Assembly (NCBI RefSeq): GCF_024139115.2
Contig: NC_085139.1
Span: 102,968,158 to 103,032,157, forward strand
Source of the DNA: Armigeres subalbatus
Taxonomy: Eukaryota; Arthropoda; Insecta; Diptera; Culicidae
Direction: 5' to 3'
DNA length: 64,000 nt
Shown piece after piece: positions 31,601-40,328 of the stretch (position 1 is its first letter; every line of letters begins with the position of its first letter). The notes under the pieces are model-generated. The model did not search any database. It was not told the origin of the DNA and worked only from the letters and a program-made list of their open reading frames with translations. The position numbers were made by a program, and so were the translations under genes.

Positions 31601-33973
31601 AGGCATTCTGGGGAATGTCTTTCTGGGGATTGTGGTATTCTGGGGAATGGTTTTCTAGGGAGTAGTGCATTCAGGGGAATTAATTTCTGGGGAATCACTT
31701 TCTGGGCAATGGGTTTCTGGGGTATGACATACAATCCGGGCAAAGGCGTACTTTTAAAAATGAGTCATTTACTCTTTTGTCTTATTCCAGGTAAATACAT
31801 ACATACATAGAAATGACAGCGAAAAACATTGTTTTTAAGACTGATACCTTTTTCTGGGGAACGGGTCATGGTTTTTTTTATCTGGGGAATGGGTCCTTCC
31901 CGGGTTTTTTTTTTTTGGGGAAATGGTGCATTCTGGGGAATATCATTCTGGAGAATTGGTCGTTCTGGGAAATGGAATTCTGGGAAATACCATTCTGGGG
32001 AACTGATTCTGGGGATTGGTCTTCTGGGCATTGACCTACAACCTTGTAAATCAATTAATTGATGGTTTTCAATGGTTTTACTATTGATACTCAAAATTGA
32101 TTATATTTGCAGTCTAATGAAAACATTAAGATGTGCCAAGGTATTGCTTTTTGCTGTTGAAACAACTCGATGAAGGTTAGAAGGTGCAACATTTGATAGT
32201 GGTCTACATGCACCATGGGCAAGAGAGGGTTACGATTCACGATTCCCAGGGCCGTTCATACTTGCCTTACAGTATACAAATTCATTGACCAGACAGTGAC
32301 ATGGAACCCCTCCAGTTGATTATGGCCAACAATAAAAAAATAAATGAAAAGCAACTTTCGAGTCAACAAGCTCTAAGTCTAAGCGTTCTTTTTCCTAGAT
32401 CCGTCAATCTGCTATTGAGCTTAATATCATTCGACGGGTACTAACGGTACCTAACAAAATCCTGGATTTCCATCAAAATTGTTGAAAATATTGACTTTTT
32501 ACGAGTAAAAAAGATTTTAGTGACCTTTTAGTGACTAGCCCGTTAGTGACCAAGTAACTAAAAATTGACCTGCTACCAGGCGACTATCGAATTAAATGCG
32601 CAAAAATCCCACCATCATGCATTTCTGTTCTTACCTCGTTCTTAGCCTGCAGCTCCTGGAACATGTTGAACAAAATCTCCCGGTTGGCTTGCTCGTTCGG
32701 GTCGACGGTAACTTCACCTTCGCTGTCCTCGTTGCCGTCGGAATCGTTCCTCATGAATAGACTCCTCAGATAGGAAACTTCCGGTTTCTCCAGTTGCGCT
32801 TGTTGCAACTGATGGTGTTGTTGTTGCTGTTGCTGCTGCTGCTGCTGAGACTGCTGTTGTTGTTCATGCTGGACTGCCGAGTTACTGCACGATGTGGTCA
32901 TTGTTGTTGTCGTCGACGACGACGATGTGGAGCCGGCTGCAGCGACGGCTGCCGCTGCCGCCCGATGCTGCAGTAGAATTGCTCGTAACTGTGAAGCCAG
33001 TGGCGTCTCGGAATGTTCTTCGTTGTGGTTTTCATCATGATGGTGGTGTTGGTTCATTGTGGGTTCTTGTGGATTTTCCGTCCGTGTTGGGGGTCTATGA
33101 TTGAGAGTGCTGGGCCCTTCCAAAGGAGATTGACGGTCCTGGTTGGAGCTACCGCCTTCCAGGAGCATTCGTTTTAGAAGAGAAGGGGATGCTTCCAAGT
33201 GGCTTGGACCCGGATGAGGAGAAGGCTGTGTTTCTCGTGACGAGAAACCTTGTTGTTGGAGTAGCATTTGCTGCAGGAGGGAAGCTTGAGCCGGAGGAAG
33301 TTGCGGTTTTTCTTCCTTGGGGGAGAGATCTTTGCGATCTTCATCTTCACTTGGTTGTGCGACAATTGCTAAAGGATTGTCTTGTTCTAACTCGTGCTCA
33401 GCCGAAGCCGTTGATGGTGCCCGACCTGATTCTCTGCTTTGAAGCAAAATGCTACGAAGGATGGATGAACCACCGGGATCTTCTTGTTTAACCGCTTGAG
33501 CATGTGGATCCGCTTCTGGGGGTTCCGGAACGACAGCAGCCGCGGTGACCTCGTCTAAATGTACTGGTTCCTGCTTGACTTGCACCGGAGGGCGCTGTTC
33601 CTGAGCTGGTTTGGCCTTGCCATCGCGATGAGATTTCAATATTTTGTCGTTCTGCAAGCATCGCTGTCGATAGTGGTGGAACTTGTCTAACGTCTCTAAA
33701 CATGCTTCGCACACTTTCGATGGGTAGTCTTCCGCCAAGGTTATCTGCCCGAGAGCAAAACAAAAACAACACACGAAAAGTTAATGCGCCATAAGTGAGG
33801 GACAATAGCGATCAGCAACTTACCCGTATCGAAGTGCACTCTAATATCATATCGATCACCTCCCGACTGGGTTCACCTTCAGGCAGGAAGAGGGAACAAG
33901 TTAGGTCCTCGACCGAGAAGCACAAACGGCAGCGACTCTCAACGTCTACCAGTGCTGCTGCTTCTTGTTCCAT
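15834..33973 (-). CDS. ZAD/C2H2 zinc-finger protein gene (three exons)
   Basis: Predicted 682-residue nuclear DNA-binding protein, probably a transcription regulator. Exons are 33824-33973, 32635-33744 and 15834-16622; both introns are phase 0 with GT-AG ends. Residues 1-65 or so form a zinc-finger-associated domain (ZAD), with Cys15, Cys18, Cys62 and Cys65 as the expected zinc ligands; such domains usually mediate dimerisation. The middle is low complexity (Pro/Glu/Gln-rich, one polyglutamine run). The C-terminus has four C2H2 fingers near residues 461-483, 576-597, 617-637 and 645-666, with a polyalanine tract at 510-546 between fingers one and two. The start at 33973 was chosen because it lies just before the ZAD; the frame is open further upstream. 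Additional exons in the 16-kb intron cannot be excluded. I do not recognise the orthologue. Confidence 0.85.
19133..20660 (+). pseudogene. R1-type ORF1 (nucleic-acid-binding Gag-like protein), frameshifted
   Basis: The frame starts MENQVNSSISGSSVGDNPFA and shares a GD(N/D)PFA...RSPP start with the ORF1 at 45010. The reading frame breaks at a stop near 19520 and continues in other frames (19526-19849 and 20032-20385). At 20355-20603 are CCHC zinc knuckles, CFKCLEPEHKQWDC and CRRCGLEGHRAQCC. R1-type ORF1 proteins bind element RNA. The several stops make this copy non-functional. Confidence 0.75.
20649..20936 (+). pseudogene. R1-type ORF2 C-terminal remnant
   Basis: It contains ETAEHVLFVCPRFRTMR and DNLVRRMCKDEVGWNAVL, the cysteine/histidine-containing tail downstream of RT in R1-type elements. 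The same tail is present at 49327-49595. It follows ORF1 without the intervening 3 kb or so of endonuclease and RT, so a large deletion joined the two. Confidence 0.75.
21482..21600 (+). repeat. second copy of the R1-type 5' leader
   Basis: Homologous to 18581-18712: both read GCAATGGAAACGGTT(T/C)AGCG, then GTCGGGGATGTAGTCCTG and CCCCGCACTTCCTGGACAAC. It is probably the start of another, truncated element. Confidence 0.65.
21615..21912 (+). repeat. interspersed repeat ending GAGAAAGGCAAAA, split by a MITE
   Basis: It shares CAGACATCACCTCAATTC, then GGGTCTCCGGGCC and a GAGA(A/G)AGGCAAAA end, with 56190-56365. The MITE at 21743-21884 splits it. Family identity is not known to me; no coding region. 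Confidence 0.6.
21743..21884 (+). mobile_element. MITE family C (TTA-duplicating), copy 1
   Basis: It starts GGGGCCTTTCACAAATTACG with TTA to its left. The right end is a degraded inverse (GTTACGTAATTTTAGGAAGA). It is related to 35520-35686 and 35769-35934, which have clear TTA/TAA duplications and Harbinger-like ends. Confidence 0.65.
21913..23740 (+). pseudogene. highly decayed RTE-like LINE
   Basis: Fragments of RT occur in changing frames: WKEHFEHLLNGENEGV near 22080, a PICKKEH-like block near 22230, HHLFIDFKVAYDSVKR near 22450, and NIALEGANRRSG with an FEDDIDLIG active site near 22620-22720. The first residues of the palm motif are changed from FADD to FEDD. A 3' tail of AAATAAATAAATAAA near 23405 probably marks a nested insertion. 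More RTE C-terminal sequence (RLQWAGHLVRI) follows at 23460-23720. Confidence 0.65.
24269..24394. mobile_element. TTA-flanked MITE (126 bp)
   Basis: The terminal inverted repeats are near GGCGATGACATACTSACGCG. TTA flanks both sides (24266-24268 and 24395-24397), as for Harbinger-mobilised elements. It lies 77 bases before the copia element. Confidence 0.75.
24472..24622 (+). repeat. copia 5' LTR (151 bp)
   Basis: It starts TGTTGAAGTACAAAGC and ends CAATTACCAATA, so the terminal TG is present but the usual CA end is not. It is identical to 28783-28933 except at two sites in its 3' third. Confidence 0.93.
24623..24636 (+). promoter_or_regulatory. copia primer-binding site
   Basis: GGTTATGAGCCCAG immediately follows the 5' LTR. 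From memory it closely resembles the primer-binding site of Drosophila copia, which is primed by an internal fragment of initiator tRNA-Met. The first ATG of the gag frame lies within it. Confidence 0.75.
24627..25724 (+). CDS. copia Gag-protease ORF
   Basis: 365 codons. The Gag part includes the copia-type N-terminus (KKLGDSNYAVWKFRMELVL) and the Gag core (LRKLCSQRLLEGGSMSEHL). One zinc knuckle, CHYCGVEGHFRRDC, lies near residue 238. The protease site WLLDSGATSHMTND lies near residue 294. The first ATG sits in the primer-binding site; an internal Met at about 24711 is an alternative start. A frameshift near 25700 ends the frame early, where copia elements would continue as one polyprotein. 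Confidence 0.88.
   Translation: MSPEELIEEDNSIQTVKSLPAIPRDSSTMSDLKTSFKKLGDSNYAVWKFRMELVLIQEDLLSVVNEQKPQNPPADWITKDAKARALIGLSVEDGQLSDVIRASSSKKMWDALRTYHERSSLASKVYILRKLCSQRLLEGGSMSEHLNEITCLTNRLIAMGEELKEHWIVAMILSSLPESYGSLITALESRPEADLTLEYVKGKLLDEWKRREENQSMEKVLRTGGDETNKLSMKQKVTCHYCGVEGHFRRDCRKFINDKRKQQKPRDQKVKLAVNEIEMCLAAGEHTGDALWLLDSGATSHMTNDVRLLDRLDASRRTSISLADGNKVQGTGVGTGVFRGVNDEGKAVRFNYLMSIMYQRFLEVY
25725..28775 (+). pseudogene. copia integrase-RT-RNase H region, frame-broken
   Basis: The frame shifts at about 25700 and again near 26020-26070. The pre-integrase HLWHRRLGHRNADAI lies at about 25900. An integrase catalytic core follows in 26073-28037 (HMDLCGPF, RADGGGEF, NGVAERKNR). About 20 residues appear missing between the first and second catalytic Asp blocks (ETFIKIQFGRKPR). 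RT follows with KWVYKIKKD and the active site YVDDILVA near residue 514 of this frame. RNase H is split by the TTAA-flanked element at 28010-28230 and resumes as 28235-28775 (GYCYADWAECRDD, STAEAEF, RTKHIDTRYH). Confidence 0.9.
28010..28230. mobile_element. TTAA-flanked palindromic MITE (221 bp)
   Basis: Long terminal inverted repeats start GGTCACTCCTGACGGAATCC and extend about 60 bases. TTAA flanks both sides (28006-28009 and 28231-28234), the duplication typical of piggyBac-type transposition. Excision to one TTAA restores the copia frame exactly (ELK to RVARY). It is younger than the copia insertion. Confidence 0.92.
28774..28782 (+). promoter_or_regulatory. copia polypurine tract
   Basis: GAGGAGGAG directly precedes the 3' LTR and would prime plus-strand DNA synthesis. 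Confidence 0.7.
28783..28933 (+). repeat. copia 3' LTR (151 bp)
   Basis: It differs from the 5' LTR at two positions (GTAGAG for GTAAAG, TTTGGTC for TTTTGTC). TCTCT follows as the target duplication. Confidence 0.93.
29078..29282 (+). repeat. minisatellite module A, TTCCCCAGAAT units
   Basis: About 14 imperfect units of 12-16 bases around TTCCCCAGAATG start after GTATGTCATACCCCAGAAAC. An almost identical copy lies inverted at 31527-31733. The proline-rich open frames are translations of the repeat. Confidence 0.85.
29330..29510 (+). repeat. TTTGGCATAA-type minisatellite
   Basis: Imperfect units around CCATTTGGCATAACGACC, related to 8722-8859 and 30690-30770. Confidence 0.7.
29640..30210 (+). 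repeat. tandem array of about 55-bp units
   Basis: Eight or so units follow the pattern GCGTACTTT(T/G)AAAGAAGGA, then GTCATCTACTCTTTTGCC and (C)CCGGGCAAA. Single units recur at 30528-30610, and inverted at 30822-30880, 31310-31505 and 31735-31806. Confidence 0.85.
30214..30460 (+). repeat. minisatellite module B, TTCCCCAGAAT units
   Basis: It starts TTGTATGTCAATGCCCAGAA, a variant of the start of module A, and ends GGTATCAGTCTAAG. It has an inverted, closely similar copy at 31806-32042. Confidence 0.82.
30690..30770 (+). repeat. TTTGGCATAA-type minisatellite
   Basis: Five units around GCCATTTGGCATAATG separate the left and right halves of the repeat block. The following 30890-31305 has AAACATAAACATC-type low-complexity sequence. 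Confidence 0.75.
31310..31505 (-). repeat. about 55-bp units, inverted
   Basis: Three to four units of the array at 29640-30210 in reverse orientation (AAAAGTACGCATTTGCCCGG). Confidence 0.8.
31527..31733 (-). repeat. minisatellite module A, inverted copy
   Basis: On the minus strand this reads as module A (29078-29282) with few differences, from GTATGTCATACCCCAGAAAC to the CATTCCCCAGAATG units. Confidence 0.85.
31806..32042 (-). repeat. minisatellite module B, inverted copy
   Basis: On the minus strand this matches module B (30214-30460), starting TAGGTCAATGCCCAGAAGAC. It follows A' rather than preceding it, so the block is not one simple inverted duplication. Confidence 0.82.
32635..33744 (-). 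CDS. zinc-finger gene exon 2 (ZAD end, polyQ linker)
   Basis: It starts after the acceptor ...TCTGCCC-side AG at 33745-33746 and ends at a GAG|GTAAGA donor. It carries the second half of the ZAD (KVCEACLETLDKFHHYRQRC) and a long disordered linker. The linker has Gln-rich, Ser/Thr-rich and acidic stretches and three repeats of a (S/L)LLQ(Q/R)MLL-type motif. Confidence 0.88.
33824..33973 (-). CDS. zinc-finger gene exon 1 (ZAD start)
   Basis: Fifty codons from ATG at 33973 to a CGG|GTAAGT donor. It contains CRLCF, the first zinc-ligand pair of the ZAD. Intron 1 is 79 bases (33745-33823). Confidence 0.85.
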
Positions 33974-34673
33974 TTTTACTACTCCTCCTCCACCAGAGCT
34001 CGACTTTTGCTGCTCCCTCCTTACGTTCCCTTTCGGATCAAATCGACAGCAAACACCATTCCACTGCACACTTGACCAACGAATCGCGCTTCCCGAATTC
34101 CCCACAGGCACTGGAATCACTTGGTTTACCCGAAAAATGGCCAATTTCCGACCAGAAGTACACTTTTCGTCACTACGCTTAGTATTTTTTCTTCTCCCGT
34201 TTGTGTGACTGCGACTCACTGTGGCCAAAATCCACGACTTCCACGAAGACAGATACCTATCTCGTACACTCTCTCACGGGCTGGTGGATGGACGGCGACA
34301 TAGCGAATATATGGTGCATCGCACTCACTCTCCCGCGGACGAACGAGCAAAACCGAGACGCAACGTGATGACAAACACAGACAAGGCTTGGGCGCGCGCG
34401 AGCTGCTCATTTTCGCGACGAGGTCAAAAACAAAAAGTCGCGGGCTAATCCACCTGCGGTGAAAATGAGCCTTTCTGTCGAATGAAAAAAACGAACAGTG
34501 GGTAATGTCTGTGACATAACCGCTAAGTGGACGTAGGACTTGACTTGACCATATGCCTTTAAGATACATAATATGTCCAAATTCTCACATCAACTATTTT
34601 GGATAAATAATCGGCGTTGCATACCATTCCTTGGCACAATCTTCTCATCAAGCCGACACAGAAATCAAATCTA
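33974..34673. other. upstream region of the zinc-finger gene
   Basis: This should hold the 5' UTR and promoter of the minus-strand gene. I see no convincing TATA box; the frame upstream of the chosen ATG stays open to 34228, so part of it is probably transcribed leader. No other gene is visible. Confidence 0.35.
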
Positions 34674-34869
34674 CTATAGATAGTAGAATCTATAGATGAG
34701 CGAAAGCATGGCTGAGTCGATTTTTTGCCCGTGCACACGCGCATATGACGTCACAGCCCTTAACGTTTCCATTGAAATCGTGACGTCATGCTCGTTTGGA
34801 GACACGTTTGACAGTTCGTTTGGAGACAGTGGATTTATCTTCGCTCATCTATATATTCCACTATCTATA
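34674..34869. mobile_element. MITE family D, copy 1 (196 bp)
   Basis: Imperfect terminal inverted repeats start CTATAGATAGTAGAATCTAT. A 7-base repeat, AAATCTA, flanks it (34667-34673 and 34870-34876). The interior contains GTGCACACGCGCATATGA and two CGTTTGGAGACA repeats. Confidence 0.78.
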
Positions 34870-35008
34870 AAATCTACCTCAAACAAGAATCATCAAAAAA
34901 ATCAGGAAGTATCTGTCCGGTCACGAAATATTAGCCTCGACAGTGGCAACCTTCCCACTGTAGGACTGCCTGAAATAAACCACAAGTTGGCTCAGCAGGG
35001 GATGTAGA

Positions 35009-35206
35009 CTATAGATAGTAGAATCTATAGATGAGCGAAAGCATGGATGAGTCGATTTTTTTGCCCGTGCACACGCGCATATGATGTCACAGCCCTTAAC
35101 GTTTCCATTGAAATCGTGACGTCATGCTCGTTTGGAGACACGTTTGACAGTTCGTTTGGAGACAGAGGATTTATCTTCGCTCATCTATATATTCCACTAT
35201 CTATAG
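35009..35206. mobile_element. MITE family D, copy 2 (198 bp)
   Basis: It is over 95 percent identical by eye to 34674-34869 and in the same orientation. No clear target duplication. The pair spaced 139 bases apart could be two insertions or a local duplication. Confidence 0.78.
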
Positions 35207-35519
35207 CTCAGCCCTTCCACTGAAGATCCTTCACTACAAAAATTCCACACATTTTTATTGGCAAAAATCCATTAATTTAATTCATGATTCTAATTAGTGC
35301 ACACATAACCACTCTCCACGCGAAGTACAAATATAATCTATAATCAAATAAAATGTATGTGTGGTCTCTAATATTCAGTTATTGAATTTATGTGTGGGTA
35401 CAAATTGCATATATTTGGGTCGCCAAATTGCAAAAAATTATGTGTGCGACAAATATATTCAATATAAAGAATTTTTTCGGTGTTCTAATCCGTGCGATAG
35501 CGACTGAAGGAGAACATTA

Positions 35520-35686
35520 GGGGCCATCCACAAAGTACGTCACGCTCCTAGGGGGGAGGGGTGGTTCCGAGCAGCGTGACGACTCATACAAAAATTTTAG
35601 AGCTCTAGTACAAAAAGTGTGACGAAGGGGGGAGGGGGGGGTCGAAAATCGCCAATTTTTGCGTGACGTACTTTATGAATCTTCCC
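35520..35686. mobile_element. MITE family C-like, TTA duplication (167 bp)
   Basis: The ends are GGGGCCATCCACAAAGTACG and the inverse ...GTACTTTATGAATCTTCCC. TTA flanks both sides (35517-35519 and 35687-35689), the typical Harbinger duplication. The interior is G-rich. Confidence 0.82.
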
Positions 35687-35768
35687 TTATTTTTATCTCT
35701 TAGAGCCTTGAAAAAGGCTGTTTGCTTCGGCTAAGTGCAAAAAGTGAGAAAACGATCTTTTCAAATAA

Positions 35769-35934
35769 GGGTTTATTCACAAATTACATAACGCTAAAAT
35801 TTACCATTTTCAACCCCCACGCACCCCCTCGTAACGTGTTTTGTATGGAAGGATTCTAAAATTTGTATGGGCCGTAACGCTCGTATAGACACCCTCCCAC
35901 CCCCAAAGGCGTTATGTAATTTGTGAATGGGCCC
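35769..35934. mobile_element. MITE family C-like, TAA duplication (166 bp)
   Basis: The ends are GGGTTTATTCACAAATTACA and the inverse ...TGTAATTTGTGAATGGGCCC. TAA flanks both sides (35766-35768 and 35935-35937). Related to 21743-21884. Confidence 0.82.
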
Positions 35935-36282
35935 TAACCGCGAATTTCTAGTGATGGTATAAAAAAGACTGAATGCCCTGCGAGCGAATGCACTTTTCTT
36001 TTATACCTTATTTTGAACCTGATTTTGAATCTTCTCTGCTTCCCAATTGGTGGGCCAATCAGCTAGTGTCTTGTATCTCGCTTCTTTGTCAGCCAAAGCG
36101 TCATCATCACCAACGCGTACGAGAAGAGCTACTTCTTTTTTACGCTTGTTGTTCGTTGCTGGCGTCTATTTCCTAACGGGACTTTTCGCTTGATACAAGC
36201 CAATAAGCCGGGCAAGCGAGCTTAGAATTGCAGTTCAGGTGGGAAGTACGTGTTCTTTTCTGAGACAACATAGTTAGTAGTA

Positions 36283-36649
36283 CACGGTTAGATCAGACAA
36301 CTCAAAATGAAGTTCAAACAACTCAAAATTAAGTTCAATTCACTTAATTTGGACCGTTGGTGGGGGAAGCCAATTTTGAGTTGGACGGCCCAACTCGGCA
36401 TTGAGTAGTTTCCGTTTGATCCCGTGTGAAAAAGTACCTAAATATTAAGTTGTTTTCACCTAATGTTAAGTTCAAATAAGTTAAAACAACCTAAATTTGA
36501 GTTCAACCCCTTTAACCTAGCGTTGGCTTCCCCCATCGAACTGCTGTAGTTGGGTGGTTTTCTTTCTCTGTTTTTGACATCAAAGGATGGAATGAAAGAG
36601 ATGCCAGATCGAAAACAACTCAAAATTTGGGTTGTTTGATCTACCCGTG
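36283..36649. mobile_element. TA-flanked MITE, CACGG ends (367 bp)
   Basis: Terminal inverted repeats of about 35 bases start CACGGTTAGATCAGACAACT and CACGGGTAGATCAAACAACC. TA lies on both sides (36281-36282 and 36650-36651), consistent with Tc1/mariner-type mobilisation. AACTCAAAAT motifs recur inside. Confidence 0.8.
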
Positions 36650-36651
36650 TA

Positions 36652-38212
36652 GAAGAAAGGAAACACCCGGACATGGGATTTCGGGTGATAAGATTTAGAA
36701 TTGGTAACATGGGACGATCATTCAGTCACGTTCGCTTTGTGTGCGGTCAGTATCAAACAATGTTTATCTACATATTTTTTATCAATGCCAAAAAATCCAA
36801 CATTTGATGAAATATCGATAGTTTATTAATGTTTGAGCTGTTATCGGTGTTTTTTTTTATCCAAATAAGATTATGTCAGAGATTTGGACATCTTATGAAT
36901 CTTTAAAGGCATGGTCAAGCGAAGTTCTTCGTCCACTTCGCGGTTAAATCAGGAAAATTATCCACTGTTAGTTTTGACGCTATTTATGAAAATCACGCAT
37001 AAAATTTTATCTCTAGAATATTGGATTTGACACCCAAGTACAATTTCTATCCCGAAGGGTATTGAAAGCATTGATATTGATCTCTATTATTGGCTCTCTG
37101 AAGAACCGTTTGTTTTTTGGACATACATGGTGCATTATGTGGCTTTTCTTCAGCCTGTCTCGGCTCAGCACCGATGCCGGCCGGTCTCGGCTCGACTCTG
37201 CTGATGCTGCCGTTATCTGCTCAGTCGGGTTGCTGCTTTGTCGGGTCTGTAGGGTGGACTGCTGATGTACTGGCTAGGTTTCGGCTGATGATGGTCGCTT
37301 CGATAGTGTCGAGCCGAAAAAGCGGTCGGTGCCGACTTCATTCCCTGCTAAAAGGTGTGAGTGCTGTTCAATCGATGATGCGGTTGCTTCGCTTGTCCCG
37401 GTTGCGGTTGCTTCGCTTGTCAGAATGAAAGGAAAAAATCGCGTTGCGCTATTTTATGGCTTCTCGGCAGGCCCAGCGGCTGCTCATTCGCTGGTGTCTG
37501 CACCAATCAGAACGTGGTAATGGAATGATGCAAGAATTATGCGGTACCCATATTTATAGATTTCCTTGATCTCAATGTTTTTCATTGAAAACAGTTTCAT
37601 GCCTATTGAAACAAGTTTTTCGAATCTTATCAAACATGGACATGGAAGGCATACTTGAAATCTGTCGATTGAGAGGCTTACCGCAGAAATTCGTCCACTG
37701 AGACGAACGCTATTAACGTTTAAAATCTTTCAACACAGCGTAACGCGGTCGATTTGTATATTTTGAAATGACACCCGGTATAGTAAAGAGAGACGTAAGT
37801 CCTACGTCAAAAATAAGCAGCAAACCGTTGAAACCGTTGAAACTTTTTTGAATGATAGCCGATTTCATCGAGAATGATGTTTATAACCTTTACGATATTT
37901 AGACAACCAGACAGCAGACAAAACCGATCGATTTTTTTTTCAAATTGCTCTCATTTCGAAAAAGGGATCAACCGATTTAAACAAAATTGACATGGTTGGA
38001 TCGAAAATTTAATATACAGTACATATACCCCCGCTGATCTATCGAAGTTCTTTCGTTAAATCAATACAAATGAACCAAAAAATCACAGCACAAATTTGAA
38101 AATTGACAGCATAAGAGTGATTCAGTTTCATTCCAAATTTTCGACCACTATTCTAGTTTGCATCTGCAGGAAAATAGAACAAACATATTTATTTTTCCAG
38201 CAGTGTCCCATT
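36652..38212. other. unassigned stretch
   Basis: No gene, element ends or long repeat that I can support. 37150-37440 is GC-richer, with repeated CGGTTGCTTCGCTTGTC (two copies at about 37382-37420). Confidence 0.3.
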
Positions 38213-39447
38213 CATTTCATTTCATTTATTTAGTTAACATCTAAACAGATAACACTGAATCAACAATTTGACGCCACAATGCACGGTTCGAGGCCGCATC
38301 TCTCCATCCTCGAATGCGCCCCACGCTCGCCAAGTCGTTTTGCACCTGGTCTGCCCACCTCGCTTGCTGTGCTCCACGCCGTCTCGTACCTGCCGGATCG
38401 TAAGCGAACACCATCTTTGCAGAGCATTCTTGCAACATGTCCTGCCCATCGTACCCTTCCGGCTTTAGTTACCTTATGGAAACTGGGTTCGTCGTAGCGC
38501 TGGGCGAGCTAGTGGTTCATTCTTCGCCGCCACACACCGTCTTCTTGCACACCGCCAAAGATGGTCCTAAGCACCCGTCTCTCGAATACTCCGAGTGCTT
38601 GCAAGTCCTCCTCGAGCATTGTCCATGTTTCATGTCCGTAGAGGACAACCGGTCTTATTAACGTCTTGTACATGACACATTTGGTGCGGTGGCGAATCTT
38701 TTTCGACCGCAGTTTCTTCTGGAGCCCGTAGTAGGCCCGACTTCCACAGATGATGCGCCTTCGTATTTCACGACTAACGTTGTTGTCAGCCGTTAGCAAG
38801 GATCCGAGGTAGACGAATTCCTCGACCACCTCGAAGGTATCCCCGTCTATCGTAACACTGCTACCCAGGCGGGCCCTGTCGCGCTCGGTTCCGCCCACAA
38901 GCATGTACTTTGTCTTTGACGCATTCACCACCAGTCCAACTTTTGTTGCTTCACGTTTCAGGCGGGTGTACAGTTCTGCCACCTTTGCAAATGTTCGGCC
39001 GACAATGTCCATGTCATCCGCGAAGCAAATAAATTGACTGGATCTGTTGAAAATCGTACCCCGGCTGTTACACCCGGCTCTCCGCATGACACCTTCTAGC
39101 GCAATGTTGAACAACAGGCACGAAAGTCCATCACCTTGTCTTAGTCCCCGGCGCGATTCGAACGAACTGGAGTGTTCGCCCGAAATCTTCACACAGTTTT
39201 GCACACCATCCACCGTTGCTTTGATCAGTCTGGTAAGCTTCCCAGGGAAGCTGTTCTCGTCCATAATTTTCCATAGCTCTACGCGGTCTATACTGTCGTA
39301 TGCCGCCTTGAAATCAACGAACAGATGGTGCGTTGGGACCTGGTATTCACGGCATTTTTGAAGGATTTGCCGTACAGTAAAGATCTGGTCCGTTGTCGAG
39401 CGGCCGTCAACGAAGCCGGCTTGATAACTTCCCACAAACTCGTTCAC
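38213..39447 (-). pseudogene. RTE-type LINE, family 1, 5'-truncated
   Basis: A 312-residue open frame at 38509-39447 spans RT: SYQAGFVDGRSTTDQIF, FVDFKAAYDSIDR, RRGLRQGDGLSCLLFNIALE and FADDMDIVGRTF. The family C-terminal region follows to GHETWTMLEEDLQALG. A stop after RRRMNH shortens the C-terminus; the rest continues to the 3' tail (AATGAAATGAAATGAA) at 38213-38235. The 5' end joins a Jockey-type fragment near 39450. Endonuclease is missing. This is the best-preserved family 1 copy here. Confidence 0.88.
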
Positions 39448-39727
39448 TAATAATGTGTTTGAGCTCGAGATTCAGGATGCTGTCGAAGTCTGGGGCCTTC
39501 ATGTTCTTCGATGATTTTATATAGGCCGTCAATTCGCCAGCTGAGATCTCCAACTCCTCCGAGAAGTCGTTGGGAATCAAATGGATATTGTTAGCATGCT
39601 CGGTGACGGCTGCTTCGTGTGGACAGACGATGTTCTGCCCAAGATTGTGTGAGCTGACGAAGTGACGACCTATTGCAGTTACTTTCTCTGCAGGAGTTAT
39701 CAAGCGATCCTTAGAGTCATTATTCAG

Positions 39728-39909
39728 TGGCGTTTCCCTAACCTCAATCTACCTGTGCACTGAGTTTAAATTCAAGGAGTTGGTATGCGGAAATGCCTAG
39801 AATAACTAGATTTTGATTAGTATAAACGGCTCCATTTGGGCTGTCAAAATATCAAAATTTTCACTTTTTGGGTCAGTGTACAGGTAAAAAGTGAGGTTAC
39901 GCGACGCCA
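39728..39909. mobile_element. MITE inside the Jockey remnant (182 bp)
   Basis: Imperfect terminal inverted repeats of about 36 bases start TGGCGTTTCCCTAACCTCAA and TGGCGTCGCGTAACCTCACT. Both arms share ACCTGT(G/A)CACTGA. The target duplication is unclear. Confidence 0.7.
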
Positions 39910-40328
39910 GCCATTGTTGTCTAGTGGGATCAAAGAGGGAATGTGACAAGGCTTGGATTTTAGTATTTTGGTCATTTTCCAGAACGGCTTAGCGTAATCT
40001 GGGAGAGTGCGGATCTTATTCGAGAAATCGTTATTTTAAGGTCCACCATTCTGGCCTGGATAATTTTTGTGATTCACTTGCAGCGTGCTAGTACGCTGAA
40101 ATTGCCTGCGAGTGACATTCCACAATCGAATCAAATGTTTGGTGGGTGTATCGATGTTTAGGGAGTTGCTTACCTGCCGAGCCGTCGATACATGCTCTCG
40201 GGCCACCGAGATCGCATCCTAGATGGAACGCAGCTGCCGATCGATTGCTCAGGCGTTACCGGCCGCACCTCGTAGGCAACGTTGTTGTCCACACACCTTT
40301 GGAACCGGCCCATTCGACTCGGTGGTAG

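Larger units (their letters stand above)
16623..32634 (-). other. 16-kb intron 2 of the zinc-finger gene
   Basis: The intron is inferred from phase-matched splice sites at both ends. It contains an R1-type LINE derivative, a decayed RTE, several MITEs, a complete copia and a minisatellite block, each listed separately. The stretches 16640-18570, 23745-24260, 30890-31305 and 32045-32630 show only AT-rich or low-complexity sequence, with no gene I can support. Confidence 0.75.

Noticed and set aside
35940..36190. TATAAAA and CCAATCAG motifs suggesting a histone-like promoter
   Set aside because: No histone or other coding frame lies downstream on either strand; motif matches alone are weak.
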